The notes under the pieces were generated by a model. The model was not told the origin of the DNA. It searched no databases and worked only from the letters and a program-made list of their open reading frames with translations. Position numbers and translations under genes: made by a program. A stretch of DNA of 64,000 bases from UBA4744 sp963707435 (GTDB lineage: Bacteria; Actinomycetota; Acidimicrobiia; Spongiisociales; UBA4744). The number at the start of each line of letters is the position of its first letter. Position 1 is the first letter of the stretch. The stretch spans positions 53,989 to 117,988 of the forward strand of contig CAVPPF010000001.1 in assembly GCA_963707435.1 (NCBI GenBank), given 5' to 3'. Shown here piece by piece: positions 1 through 8,839 of this stretch.

Positions 1-1
1 G

Positions 2-577
2 ATGGGAAACCGTGTGGCGATCGTGGACTGGGACGTGCATCACGGCAATGGCACCCAGGAGACGTTCCTCATGAACCCGGACGTGCTCTACGTCTCCCTG
101 CACGAGTTTCCCGCCTACCCCGGTTCGGGTTGGGTCGACGAGGTGGGCATCGGGCCGGCGACCGGAACGGCAGTGAACTTCCCGATGCCGACCGGCACCG
201 CGGGAGATGTGTATCGCGCCTCGTTCGAGAGGGTGGTCGTCCCCATCCTGTTGGCTTTCAAGCCCGACTGGCTGCTCGTCAGCGCGGGCTACGACGCCCA
301 TCGTGCAGATCCCCTGGCCGGCCTGGACCTTCTCGAGAGCGACTATGCCGCGATGGGTGCGGCCCTCCGCCCGGTTGTTGGGCCCGGGAGAACCATTCTC
401 TTCCTGGAAGGTGGCTACAACCTGACGGCCGTCGAGCGGTCCGTGACGGCCACCCTGCAGGGATTCGCAGGGGTTCCCGTTCCCGACGAAGCGGAGCGAC
501 CGGTATCTGGCTTGCGGTCCTGGAGGACCCTGGAATTCGTCGTCGAAGCCCAGCGGCGCTACTGGCAAGTGGTTTAA
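2..577 (+). CDS. Histone deacetylase family protein (AcuC/HDAC-like), 5' end cut by window
   Basis: This is the C-terminal 191 residues of a zinc-dependent deacetylase of the arginase/deacetylase fold; the N-terminal part lies outside the window. Visible family signatures are DWDVHHGNGTQ near the start (metal and active-site loop), YVSLHEFPAYPGSG, VSAGYDAHRADPL (metal-binding Asp/His) and FLEGGYNL near the end. Bacterial members act on acetylated proteins, polyamines or acetoin-related substrates; the substrate here cannot be read from sequence. The ATG at position 2 is internal to the family alignment, so it is not the real start. pilT follows after 58 bases with its own ribosome binding site. 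Confidence 0.9.
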   Translation: MGNRVAIVDWDVHHGNGTQETFLMNPDVLYVSLHEFPAYPGSGWVDEVGIGPATGTAVNFPMPTGTAGDVYRASFERVVVPILLAFKPDWLLVSAGYDAHRADPLAGLDLLESDYAAMGAALRPVVGPGRTILFLEGGYNLTAVERSVTATLQGFAGVPVPDEAERPVSGLRSWRTLEFVVEAQRRYWQVV

Positions 578-635
578 GAACGACGGGTCCAGTGCCGATA
601 CACCCAGGGTCAGTACACACACGTCCGGAGGGAAG

Positions 636-1718
636 ATGACCGTACCGCTCGACGAACTGTTGAGGAAGATGATGGACGTCGAAGCATCCGATGTCCACCT
701 GAAGGTCGGATCGCCTCCGGTGATGCGCATCGACGGTGATCTGCATCCAACGAGCCTCCCCACGCTGACTCCCCAGGACACAGAGTCGTACGCCCAGGGC
801 ATCATGACCCAGCGCGCCGCAGCCGAGTTTGCGGAGCACAGTGAGGCCGACTTCGCGTACGGAAAATCGGATCTCGGGCGGTTTCGCGTCAATGTGTTCC
901 GTCAACGCGGATCCGTGAGTCTGGTACTGCGCCAGGTCTTGCCCTCAACGAAGAGCTTCGAGAGTCTGGGCCTGCCTCCCATCCTCAACAAACTCTCCAA
1001 CGAGCCGCGCGGCCTGGTGCTGGTGACGGGCCCCACGGGATCCGGCAAGACAACGACCCTGGCGTCGATGATCGACTTCATCAACAGCAACAAGCGGGTC
1101 AATATTCTCACGATCGAGGATCCGATTGAGGTTCTCCACTCGGACAAGATGGCGATTGTCGCTCAGCGCGAGGTGGGATCCGATACGCGGGACTTCTCGG
1201 AAGCTCTGAAACGGGTGCTTCGCCAGGATCCCGATGTGATCATGATCGGTGAGATGCGGGATGCAGAGACGGTAAAAGCGGCGCTGAAAGCAGCTGAAAC
1301 CGGGCACCTGGTGCTGTCCTCGCTGCATACCATCGACGCTACCGAGACCATCAACCGGATCGTCGACTTCTTCCCGCCGTACCAGCAGAAACAGATTCGC
1401 CTGCTCCTGGCCGGCACCCTGCGAGGGGTGGTGAGCCAGCGCCTTCTCGAACGCGTCGACGGCCACGGACGGGTCCCCGCCATCGAGGTCATGACCATGA
1501 ACGCCAGAGTGTTCGACCGTATCGTCGAAGAAGGGCAGACCCACACGCTGGCCGACGTGATTGGTGAGAGTGAGTTCTACGGCATGCAGACGTTCGACAG
1601 TTCCATCTTGCAGCTCTTCAAGAAGGGCTTGATCGCATTCCAGGAAGCGTTGTCCAATGCGAGCAACCCCCACGACATGAGGGTTCAAGCCGAGCAAGCC
1701 GGACTGGTCGGCGTCTGA
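636..1718 (+). CDS. pilT: Type IV pilus retraction ATPase PilT
   Basis: A 360-residue cytoplasmic hexameric secretion ATPase that powers pilus retraction (twitching). The N-terminal PAS-like domain includes the SDVHLKVGSPPVMRIDG signature. A Walker A motif GPTGSGKTTT starts at about residue 132, an Asp box follows (TIEDPIE), then a Walker B-like DVIMIGEMRD around residue 206 and a His box HLVLSSLHT. Length is typical of PilT rather than the longer PilB. The sequence CCGGAGGGAAG just before the ATG is a good ribosome binding site. No other pilus gene is adjacent, so partners (PilB, PilC, pilins) must be elsewhere. A strong hairpin follows the gene. Confidence 0.95.
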   Translation: MTVPLDELLRKMMDVEASDVHLKVGSPPVMRIDGDLHPTSLPTLTPQDTESYAQGIMTQRAAAEFAEHSEADFAYGKSDLGRFRVNVFRQRGSVSLVLRQVLPSTKSFESLGLPPILNKLSNEPRGLVLVTGPTGSGKTTTLASMIDFINSNKRVNILTIEDPIEVLHSDKMAIVAQREVGSDTRDFSEALKRVLRQDPDVIMIGEMRDAETVKAALKAAETGHLVLSSLHTIDATETINRIVDFFPPYQQKQIRLLLAGTLRGVVSQRLLERVDGHGRVPAIEVMTMNARVFDRIVEEGQTHTLADVIGESEFYGMQTFDSSILQLFKKGLIAFQEALSNASNPHDMRVQAEQAGLVGV

Positions 1719-1750
1719 ATACGATCAAAGCGGGCGCAGTGAGGTAAGGA

Positions 1751-1780
1751 GCAGAAGGGCCGCATGTGCGGCCCTTCTGC
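1751..1780 (+). terminator. Intrinsic terminator-like hairpin after pilT
   Basis: A perfect 14-base inverted repeat (arms 1751-1764 and 1767-1780, 2-base loop TG) lies 33 bases after the pilT stop. There is no clear U-run after it, only a pyrimidine-rich stretch. The hairpin contains an ATG in frame with the next gene, which argues against using that upstream start. Confidence 0.7.
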
Positions 1781-1796
1781 CTATCCTGATCACCAG

Positions 1797-3200
1797 ATGA
1801 TTCCCCCGAGACTCTCCTGGTTGCTCGAGCCGGACGGCGTCCCCATGCAACTCTCCCGGCTCTTCGCCGGGGAAGGTCACCGGCTGTACCTGGTGGGGGG
1901 GTCGATGCGGGATGCCCTCCTCGACCGCCAGCATTTCGACCTGGATTTTGCCACCGACGCCAACCCCGGCGAGATCAAAGCGGTCGTCGCCGGGTGGGCC
2001 GATTCGGTTTTCACGGTTGGCGAAGCATTCGGAACCATCGGCGTGGTCAAGGACGGATACACCCATGAGGTCACGACCTTTCGAAGCGAGGTGTACCGCA
2101 ATGACAGCCGCAAGCCGCACGTGGCATTCACCGACGATCTCGAGGTGGACCTGTCGCGGCGAGACTTCACCATCAACGCCATCGCCGTGCGGTTGCCCGA
2201 TCCCGAGTTGATCGATCCCCACGGAGGCCTCGGAGACCTGCATGCCAGGCTGTTGCGAACGCCGCTGGCACCGGAAATCTCCTTCTCCGATGATCCGTTG
2301 CGGATGCTCCGGCTGTTCCGGTTCATGGCCACGCTGGAATTCGAACCAGATCCGGCGGCCCTGGCCGCGGTCGTAGCGATGGCCGATCGCCTGTCGATCA
2401 TCAGTGCAGAGAGGATCCGGGACGAGTTGTCGAAACTGCTCCTGGCTCCCGAGCCGGGACGGGCGCTGCTGGGCATGGTGCGCGCCGGCCTGACCGCCTC
2501 CATCGTTCCCGAACTGGCGGCGCTGGAGATGGCTCAGGATCCGGTCCACCGCCACAAAGACGTTCTGGCACACACCATGGCGGTGGTCGACAAGACCGAA
2601 CCGAAGCTCGAGTTGCGCCTGGCAGCACTGCTGCACGATGTGGGCAAGCCGGCCACCCGGCAATTCTTGGAGGGTGGTGCCACCTTTCACCATCACGAGG
2701 TGGTCGGAGCCCGAATGGCCCGCCAGCGTTTGCGCGAGCTGCGATTCCCCAAGCGGGTGGTCGACGACGTGAGCCAGCTGGTGTTTCTGCACCTCCGTCC
2801 CCATACGTTCAAGATGGGGTGGACGGACTCGGCCGTGCGGCGGTATGTGCGGGATGCCGGGGATTTGCTCGACGATCTCAATCAGCTGGTTCGTTGCGAT
2901 GTGACGACCCGGAACAGAGAGCGAGCCCGGGAAATCCAGGACCGCATCGACGAACTGGAAGAACGAATAGCGCAGCTGCGCGAGAAAGAACATCTGGAGT
3001 CACTGCGACCGCCCATCAACGGCAACGACGTCATGGAGTATCTCAGCATTCCGCCCGGCCCGCAGATCGGCGTGGTCATGGACCTCTTGACCGAACACCG
3101 GATTGAAGAGGGGCCTTACGAGGCCCGGGAGGCGTACCGTTTGGTCAGAGCATGGGCGATCGAGCATGGCATGGATGATCCGGGTGAACATGGCGAGTAG
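1797..3200 (+). CDS. CCA-adding tRNA nucleotidyltransferase / poly(A) polymerase family with HD domain
   Basis: A 467-residue class II nucleotidyltransferase that adds or repairs the 3' CCA end of tRNA. Near the N-terminus LYLVGGSMRDALL is the nucleotide-binding loop and FDLDFATD carries the catalytic Asp-x-Asp pair. RRDFTINAIA and the DPLRMLRLFRF region are the head/neck motifs. A central HD phosphohydrolase domain is shown by RHKDVLAHTM and LLHDVGKP. The arrangement matches actinobacterial PcnA/CCA enzymes. I chose ATG 1797 because the earlier in-frame ATG at 1764 lies inside the terminator hairpin. A TATCCT hexamer ends 9 bases before 1797. The 3' end overlaps the next gene. Confidence 0.92.
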   Translation: MIPPRLSWLLEPDGVPMQLSRLFAGEGHRLYLVGGSMRDALLDRQHFDLDFATDANPGEIKAVVAGWADSVFTVGEAFGTIGVVKDGYTHEVTTFRSEVYRNDSRKPHVAFTDDLEVDLSRRDFTINAIAVRLPDPELIDPHGGLGDLHARLLRTPLAPEISFSDDPLRMLRLFRFMATLEFEPDPAALAAVVAMADRLSIISAERIRDELSKLLLAPEPGRALLGMVRAGLTASIVPELAALEMAQDPVHRHKDVLAHTMAVVDKTEPKLELRLAALLHDVGKPATRQFLEGGATFHHHEVVGARMARQRLRELRFPKRVVDDVSQLVFLHLRPHTFKMGWTDSAVRRYVRDAGDLLDDLNQLVRCDVTTRNRERAREIQDRIDELEERIAQLREKEHLESLRPPINGNDVMEYLSIPPGPQIGVVMDLLTEHRIEEGPYEAREAYRLVRAWAIEHGMDDPGEHGE

Positions 3201-4722
3201 CGGGCGCCGGGCGGTCGTGGTGGTGGGTGCCGTCCTGGCGCTCGCCGGATGCGTTTCTTTGCCGGCCGAAACGACCTCGACGGCCGATCCGGTCACCACC
3301 GCGTCCACGGTGGTCGTGACGGAGCCGACGGCCCCCTTCGACGGACTGGCCGGTGCAGAAGGGTACGGCGATCCCTACAACCCGTCGGCGGGCAACGGTG
3401 GTTATGACGTTGTGCACTACGACCTCGATCTCGATCTCGATGTGGCCACCGGGGCTTTGCTCGGAGTGGCGAACCTCGAGGCGATTTCGCTCGAAAGGCT
3501 GGCCTCGTTCAACCTCGATCTCTCCGGACTGGATGTGTCGGCAGTTGCGGTCGACGGAACCGCAGTTGATTTCTCGGTCGATGGCGGTGAACTGACCGTG
3601 GTTGCAGACCTCGAGCGGGGACGTGCCTTCCGCGTCACGGTCGGCTACGGGGGTACGGCCGGACAGGTGGCCTCGGGCTCTGTTCGGTACCCGAATGGAT
3701 GGATCCGAAGTTCGGATGGGCTCTTCACCGTCAATGAGCCCGATGGTGCGGCCACCTGGTACCCGGTCAACAACCACCCGTCGGACAAAGCCACGTACAC
3801 GATCAGCGTGACCGTTGACGACCCGTACGTTGCCGTTTCGAACGGACTCCTCGAACAGAAGCGTTCCGACGGGGAGGCCACGACCTTCGTGTATTCATCC
3901 GATGATCCGATGGCCAGCTACCTGACGGTGATCGCCATCGGCCGATTTGAAGAGGAACCGGAGGCGGGGCCGCAAGGCCTGCCGATCCGCAACTACTTCT
4001 CTGAGGGAATCTCCTTGGTCGAGCGAGGGTACTTCGCCCGGCAGGCCGACATCATCGAGTTCTTCTCCGGCTTGTTCGGCCCCTATCCGTTCGACTCGTA
4101 CGGGTCCGTGGTGGTCGATGCAGATCTGGGCGCAGCCCTGGAAACCCAGACGATGTCCACCTTCGGTCGAGGCATCTTGACGCTGGGTGAGGCGGTGGTT
4201 GCCCACGAACTCGCCCACCAGTGGTTCGGCGACAGTGTGACTCCGGAGGAGTGGAAGGACATCTGGTTGAACGAAGGGTTCGCCACGTACGCAGAGTGGT
4301 TGTGGTCGGCACATGTCGGTGGACCTCAGGTTCTCGAAGACAGAATCACGAATGCGTACAAGACCATGAGCGGATTGAACCTGGTGGCCGGGGGCGTGGA
4401 TCCTGAGCTGGCGGCGACCCGGGCGGCCTTGCAGTATCCGCCGCCCGGAACTCCCCCGCTGAATGACCTCTTCAATCCCTCCGTCTACCAGCGGGGAGCA
4501 CTGACGTTGCACGCTCTGCGGTTGCGGATCGGCGACGCGGCCTTCTTCGAACTCCTCCGGTCGTACACGAGCGCCTACCGGCATCAGAACGCATCGACGG
4601 AGGATTTTACCGCTCTTGCCGAAGAGATCGGCGGCCAGGATCTCGACGATCTGTTTGCGAAATGGCTGTTCGATACCGCGATCCCGCCGATACCGGAACT
4701 CGATCTCGCTCCCCCCGGCTGA
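3190..4722 (+). CDS. M1 family metallopeptidase, secreted lipoprotein
   Basis: A gluzincin aminopeptidase, 510 residues from ATG 3190. A short signal peptide ends in a lipobox (ALAGC), so the mature protein is probably a lipoprotein on the outer face of the membrane. The zinc site HELAHQWFG has His339, Glu340 and His343, with the third ligand Glu362 in LNEGFATYAEW, the M1 HExxH-x18-E arrangement. LETQTMSTF just before it corresponds to the GAMEN-type exopeptidase loop. The C-terminal helical domain of long M1 enzymes is shortened. The start overlaps the CCA gene by 11 bases; ATG 3175 is an alternative giving a slightly longer signal peptide. Confidence 0.9.
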   Translation: MASSGRRAVVVVGAVLALAGCVSLPAETTSTADPVTTASTVVVTEPTAPFDGLAGAEGYGDPYNPSAGNGGYDVVHYDLDLDLDVATGALLGVANLEAISLERLASFNLDLSGLDVSAVAVDGTAVDFSVDGGELTVVADLERGRAFRVTVGYGGTAGQVASGSVRYPNGWIRSSDGLFTVNEPDGAATWYPVNNHPSDKATYTISVTVDDPYVAVSNGLLEQKRSDGEATTFVYSSDDPMASYLTVIAIGRFEEEPEAGPQGLPIRNYFSEGISLVERGYFARQADIIEFFSGLFGPYPFDSYGSVVVDADLGAALETQTMSTFGRGILTLGEAVVAHELAHQWFGDSVTPEEWKDIWLNEGFATYAEWLWSAHVGGPQVLEDRITNAYKTMSGLNLVAGGVDPELAATRAALQYPPPGTPPLNDLFNPSVYQRGALTLHALRLRIGDAAFFELLRSYTSAYRHQNASTEDFTALAEEIGGQDLDDLFAKWLFDTAIPPIPELDLAPPG

Positions 4723-4749
4723 CCGAAAGCGTGTGGCCAATTGCATGAT

Positions 4750-4769
4750 TATGCGGATATGCGTATAGT
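4750..4769 (+). promoter_or_regulatory. ARG box overlapping the argC -10 hexamer
   Basis: The 20-base sequence tatgcggatatgcgtatagt is identical to one upstream of argR (10438-10457). Its first 18 bases form an imperfect palindrome, 14 of 18 positions symmetric, the size and style of an ArgR half-site pair. It ends in TATAGT (4764-4769), a good -10 hexamer, 14 bases before the argC GTG. Binding of ArgR here would block promoter recognition directly. Confidence 0.75.
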
Positions 4770-4783
4770 CCGGGGCTCTTCGA

Positions 4784-5830
4784 GTGAGGTTCTCATTGGG
4801 TCATAGCGTTGCGATCCTCGGTGCTTCCGGGTACGCGGGAGGTGAGCTGGTGCGGCTGCTCGACGGCCACCCGGTCCTCGATGTCGCCTACCTGGGGGCC
4901 AACACGAGCGCCGGGCGGAGGCTTGCCGAAGTTCATCCCCATGTGGCGGGTGGAGATCGGATCCTCGGGGTGATCGATCCGGGCGCTGTGCCCCCGGTGG
5001 ATCTTGTCTTCCTGGCCCTTCCGCACGGCGCCTCGGCCCGGGTTGCTCGGAAGTTGCTGGACCGGGGAGTGCGGGTCGTCGATCTCGGCAGCGACTATCG
5101 CCTGGATACACCCGAGCGGTACGCATCCGCCTACGGGGAACCGCACCCGTTCCCGGAGGACCTCGCCGAGTGGCCGTACGGTCTGCCGGAGCTGTTCGGG
5201 GATTCGCTGGTCGGCGTTGACCGCGTCGCGGCTCCCGGCTGCTATCCGACCGCGGCGGTCCTCGGTCTTGCGCCGCTCCTCGCTGCCAGGCTGATCCAGC
5301 CGGTCGGGATTGTCGTGAATGCCATGTCGGGGGTTTCCGGTGCCGGGCGAGCCGTTCGTGAGGATCTGCAATTCGGGGCCATTCATGGGAACGTGGGCGC
5401 CTACGCGATCGGCCATCACCGGCACCGGCCCGAGATGGAGATGGCGCTCGAGTTGGCCTCCGGGATCCCCCGGGTGTCCCTGACGTTCACACCGCATCTG
5501 GTGCCGATGCAGCGAGGCATTCTGTCGACGGCCACGGCAGTCCTCTCCGAACCGGTCGAACGAGGTGAATTGGTTGAAGCCCTGGAGGACGCCTACCGGT
5601 GGGCAGTCTTCGTTGATGTGATCGGTGGCTCTCCCCAAACCCGCTGGGTGGTGGGATCCAACCGGGCAACGATCGGTGTCTTCGTCGACGAAATGACCGG
5701 CCGGGCCATCATCCTGACGGCTATCGACAACTTGATCAAAGGGGCTGCCGGACAGGCCATTCAGGCAGCCAACCTGATGCTGGGTATCGACGGTGGTGCC
5801 GGACTGCCGATGTCCGGTTGGACGCCATGA
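4784..5830 (+). CDS. argC: N-acetyl-gamma-glutamyl-phosphate reductase
   Basis: Catalyses the NADPH-dependent reduction of N-acetylglutamyl phosphate to the semialdehyde, the third step of arginine synthesis. The 348-residue protein opens with the Rossmann motif VAILGASGYAGGELVRLL. Cys153 in PGCYPTA is the catalytic cysteine, and a His-rich AIGHHRHRPE segment supplies the second catalytic residue. The GTG start is the only start codon fitting the short distance from the -10 element. argB follows after 37 bases; the argJ that usually sits between them is absent. Expression is probably repressed by ArgR through the overlapping ARG box. Confidence 0.95.
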   Translation: MRFSLGHSVAILGASGYAGGELVRLLDGHPVLDVAYLGANTSAGRRLAEVHPHVAGGDRILGVIDPGAVPPVDLVFLALPHGASARVARKLLDRGVRVVDLGSDYRLDTPERYASAYGEPHPFPEDLAEWPYGLPELFGDSLVGVDRVAAPGCYPTAAVLGLAPLLAARLIQPVGIVVNAMSGVSGAGRAVREDLQFGAIHGNVGAYAIGHHRHRPEMEMALELASGIPRVSLTFTPHLVPMQRGILSTATAVLSEPVERGELVEALEDAYRWAVFVDVIGGSPQTRWVVGSNRATIGVFVDEMTGRAIILTAIDNLIKGAAGQAIQAANLMLGIDGGAGLPMSGWTP

Positions 5831-5867
5831 CCCACCCGTCCTGCACGGCGATTGAGGGGGGTTCGTA

Positions 5868-6797
5868 GTGGCTATCGGGCATTCCGCACCCAATCCGGTG
5901 AAGTCGCGCATCGCTACCACCATGGGGAAGGCCCGCATTCTCATGGAGGCTATGCCGTACATCCAGGCGTTTCGGGGGAAAACGGTCGTGGTCAAATACG
6001 GTGGTTCGGCCATGGTCGATGAACATCTGCGGCACAGCTTTGCAGGAGACGTCACGCTGCTTTCCCTCGTCGGTATGAAGGTCGTCGTGGTCCACGGAGG
6101 CGGTCCGCAGATCAACGAATCTCTGCGGAAGGCCGGGATCGAATCCCGATGGGTGGACGGGTTGCGTATCTCGGATGCAGAGACGATCAAGGTCGTGCAG
6201 TCGGTCTTGGCCGGCGAGGTGAATCCCGACATCGTGCGTCTCCTTGCCGGCCATGATGCGAGGGCGGCAGGGATCACGGGGATCGACGGGGGCCTGCTGT
6301 TGGCTCGTCCGAAGGATCCCCGCCTTGGATTCGTCGGCGAGGTGGCCAGGGTCGATCCCGAAATCATCCACGGAATGCTCGAGCACGGCCTGGTCCCGGT
6401 GATTGCGCCACTGGCTCGGGGAATCGACGATGGGCAGGTCTACAACCTCAACGCGGACACCGCAGCCGGGGTGCTGGCCGGCGAACTCGGAGCGGAAAAA
6501 CTCGTCTACCTGACCGACGTCGAAGGCCTCTATCGCGATGCCGCGGACGAAAGCAGCCTGATCCAGAAGATGAGCTTGTCTGAGGGGAGGGATCTGCTCG
6601 AGAGCGGATCGGTGGCCGGTGGGATGCTGCCCAAGCTGGGCTCCTGCGTGCAGGCGATGGAGGCCGGCGTCCGCCGGGCTCACATCCTGGACGGTCGGGT
6701 CCAGCATGCGCTGCTCCTCGAGATCTTCACCCCCGAAGGAATCGGGACGATGATCCGCCAGGACACCGAAGGCCAACCGTCGGTCCTCTTCGACTGA
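5868..6797 (+). CDS. argB: Acetylglutamate kinase
   Basis: Phosphorylates N-acetylglutamate with ATP, the second step of arginine synthesis and normally the arginine-feedback point. The 309-residue amino-acid-kinase-fold protein shows VVKYGGSAM (phosphate-binding Lys-Gly-Gly), VVVHGGGPQIN (substrate loop), YNLNADTAAG and a C-terminal LLEIFTPEGIGTMI that matches arginine-sensitive enzymes. An N-terminal extension of about 30 residues before the kinase core is also typical of feedback-inhibited, hexameric forms. The GTG start has a purine-rich AGGGGGG site about 8 bases upstream. It converges on the prolyl aminopeptidase gene with 13 bases between stops. Confidence 0.95.
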   Translation: MAIGHSAPNPVKSRIATTMGKARILMEAMPYIQAFRGKTVVVKYGGSAMVDEHLRHSFAGDVTLLSLVGMKVVVVHGGGPQINESLRKAGIESRWVDGLRISDAETIKVVQSVLAGEVNPDIVRLLAGHDARAAGITGIDGGLLLARPKDPRLGFVGEVARVDPEIIHGMLEHGLVPVIAPLARGIDDGQVYNLNADTAAGVLAGELGAEKLVYLTDVEGLYRDAADESSLIQKMSLSEGRDLLESGSVAGGMLPKLGSCVQAMEAGVRRAHILDGRVQHALLLEIFTPEGIGTMIRQDTEGQPSVLFD

Positions 6798-6810
6798 AAC
6801 GCCGGCGTCT

Positions 6811-7782
6811 TCAGCCTGAGGCGAAGCGCGTCAGACCGTCGTTGATGGCGGCAATGAGGCTCTCCCCGCCGCCGTGCCCTGCGTCTTCGAGAACATGGAG
6901 TTCGCTGGTGGCCCACCGTTGGGAGAGCCGCCAGGCGGTCTCGAGCGGGCTGCTGACGTCGTAGCGGCCGTGGATGAGAACCCCCGGAATGCCGTTGAGG
7001 ACCGGGGCATCCCGGACGAGCTGGTCCTCTTCGAGGAAGGCCGAGTTTCGCCAGTAGTGGGTGACCAACCGGGCGAAGCGCAAGCGAAATCCCGGGTCCT
7101 GGAAACGAGGGTTCGGGCGATGGCCCGGGCTGAGCGAGACATGCGCATCTTCCCAGGAGCACCACCGTCTCGCCGCCGCCTCGCACACGGCGGGGTCGGG
7201 GTCGGTGAGCAAGCTGGCGTAGGCATCGACCAGGGGGAGGTGCCCCAGTTCGGCAGGCACCCCGCCGGCAAGTTCGTCCCACTGCTGCGGGAAAATCCGG
7301 CCAACGTCACGGGTCAGCCACTCGACCTCGCGCCGGGACGTGGTCGTCACCAGCGCCAGTACCAGCGCATCGACGCTGTGTGGATGCGCCTGGGCGTAGG
7401 CCAGACCCAGCGTCGTCCCCCAGGACAAGCCCAGGATGGTCCAGCGGTCGACACCAAGGCGATGGCGCAACGCTTCGATATCTGCGATCAGGTGGCCGGT
7501 GGTGTTGGTGCTGAGATCGGCGGCCGCCTCCTCAGCGGCCGCCTCCTCAGCAACCGGCCGGCTGCGACCCGACCCCCGTTGATCGAAGAGCACGGCCCGA
7601 TATGCCTCCGGGTCGAAGAAGCGTCGCTGGCCCGGCGTGGCACCCGAACCTGGTCCCCCGTGCAGAAACAAGGCCGGCTTCCCGGCTGGATTTCCGCAGC
7701 ATTCCCAATAGATCCGGTGCCCGTCACCGACGTCCAGCATGCCGCTTTCGTACGGTTCGATCGGTGGGGATTGGATCTGCAT
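6811..7782 (-). CDS. pip: Prolyl aminopeptidase (alpha/beta hydrolase, S33)
   Basis: Cleaves N-terminal proline from peptides; probably cytoplasmic as no signal peptide is visible. The 323-residue protein has the oxyanion motif HGGPGSG at residues 41-47, DQRGSGRS, the nucleophile elbow GLSWG with Ser120, and the late GRYDV and DAGHGG segments holding the catalytic Asp and His. The ATG at 7782 is preceded by AAGGAG at ideal spacing, so longer upstream reading is not used. Residues about 79-88 are a tandem EEAAA duplication encoded by a repeated 15-base unit (around 7519-7550), absent from typical relatives. It sits inside the arginine cluster on the opposite strand. Confidence 0.92.
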   Translation of the reverse strand: MQIQSPPIEPYESGMLDVGDGHRIYWECCGNPAGKPALFLHGGPGSGATPGQRRFFDPEAYRAVLFDQRGSGRSRPVAEEAAAEEAAADLSTNTTGHLIADIEALRHRLGVDRWTILGLSWGTTLGLAYAQAHPHSVDALVLALVTTTSRREVEWLTRDVGRIFPQQWDELAGGVPAELGHLPLVDAYASLLTDPDPAVCEAAARRWCSWEDAHVSLSPGHRPNPRFQDPGFRLRFARLVTHYWRNSAFLEEDQLVRDAPVLNGIPGVLIHGRYDVSSPLETAWRLSQRWATSELHVLEDAGHGGGESLIAAINDGLTRFASG

Positions 7783-7869
7783 CCAATGCTCCTTCCTGGG
7801 CAGGGCAGACGCGACACTACCTCGCCTCATCCGGGCACGTGTAGCGTTGGAACTGCGCCGGAGGTGCAG

Positions 7870-8658
7870 ATGGAGATCGTGGATCTCTCGGCCAAGTACG
7901 AAGATTCCTACCTCGTGTGTCTCGAGGACTGGTCGGACGAGATGGAGGAGGCCGGGGACCACAAAGCTCGCTGGTACCGCACGATGCGCGACCGGGGGCT
8001 GCGGGTCAAGCTGGCCATCAACGAAGACGACCGGCCGATTGGCATGATCCAATACCTTCCCATCGAACACTCGATGGCCCTCGGCTCCGACCTCTTCATG
8101 GTCATGTGTGTGTGGGTTCACGGTTACAAGCAGGGCGTTGGCAAACAGCAGGGCCGCGGGGTGGGCACAGCCTTGCTAACAGCGGCCGAACAAGATGCCC
8201 GGGAGTTGGGGGCGAGCGGCTTGGCGGCCTGGGGTGTCGCGTTGCCGTTCTGGATGAGGTCCGCCTGGTTCAAGAAGCACGGCTACCTCGAGGCCGATCG
8301 CCGGGGACGGCAAGTCCTGGTGTGGAAACCGTTTACGGAGGACGCCGTCCCACCCCGTTGGATCGAGCCGGGGCCCAAACCCGCCCGCATTGAGGGCAAG
8401 GTGGCGGTGACGGCCTACGTCAACGGGTGGTGTCCGGCCTGCAACCTGACCTACGAGCGGGCGAAGCGAGCCGCGGAGGCGCTGGGTGAGGACGTCGTCT
8501 TCGAGAGCATCGACACCACCGAACAGCAGGTCATGGTCGCGTGCGGGCAATCTGACTGCGTCTATCTGGATGGGAAAACCCTCCAGAAGGGTGCGCCCCC
8601 CACCTACCAGGACATCGTCAAAGCGATGTCCAAGCGAGTCGCCAGGCTGCATAGCTGA
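7870..8658 (+). CDS. GNAT acetyltransferase fused to a thioredoxin-like domain (YoaP-like)
   Basis: A 262-residue two-domain protein. Residues 1 to about 155 form a GNAT N-acetyltransferase with the acetyl-CoA loop QGRGVGTALL. After a linker, a compact thioredoxin/glutaredoxin-like domain starts near residue 180 and carries a CPAC redox motif in NGWCPACNLTYERAKRAAEAL. The combination resembles Bacillus YoaP-type proteins. The acceptor of the acetyl group is unknown. GGAGGTG six bases before the ATG is a clear ribosome binding site. It is divergent from pip, with an 87-base shared spacer. Confidence 0.8.
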   Translation: MEIVDLSAKYEDSYLVCLEDWSDEMEEAGDHKARWYRTMRDRGLRVKLAINEDDRPIGMIQYLPIEHSMALGSDLFMVMCVWVHGYKQGVGKQQGRGVGTALLTAAEQDARELGASGLAAWGVALPFWMRSAWFKKHGYLEADRRGRQVLVWKPFTEDAVPPRWIEPGPKPARIEGKVAVTAYVNGWCPACNLTYERAKRAAEALGEDVVFESIDTTEQQVMVACGQSDCVYLDGKTLQKGAPPTYQDIVKAMSKRVARLHS

Positions 8659-8827
8659 CGAACCGGGGAACGTGACGGCTTCGGGTGCCGGGAGGCGAAA
8701 CCGCGCTTCGACGGTTGTGCGGGGCCCACATCACCCGCGCCCTTGAACCGGCACGACGCACTCCACGGGCTGTTCTCCGAAATCGATCAGCGGGCCCTGC
8801 CGGCAGGAAACTGCAGAACGGGCGGGC

Positions 8828-8833
8828 TAATCT
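8828..8833 (+). promoter_or_regulatory. -10 hexamer TAATCT, HugZ-like gene
   Basis: TAATCT followed by 6 bases and then the ATG at 8840. The transcript would begin at or within a base of the start codon. No ribosome binding site is visible. Confidence 0.55.
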
Positions 8834-8839
8834 CGCCCG

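Noticed and set aside
279..905. Long minus-strand open frames opposite HDAC, pilT and other genes
   Set aside because: They are shadows produced by high GC; the opposite frames carry complete conserved motifs and these do not.
1764..1796. Upstream ATG start for the CCA-adding enzyme
   Set aside because: It lies within the perfect hairpin after pilT and the added residues are not conserved.
7519..7550. Frameshift or insertion in pip at the repeated 15-base unit
   Set aside because: The duplication is in frame (EEAAA twice) and the catalytic motifs on both sides are intact.
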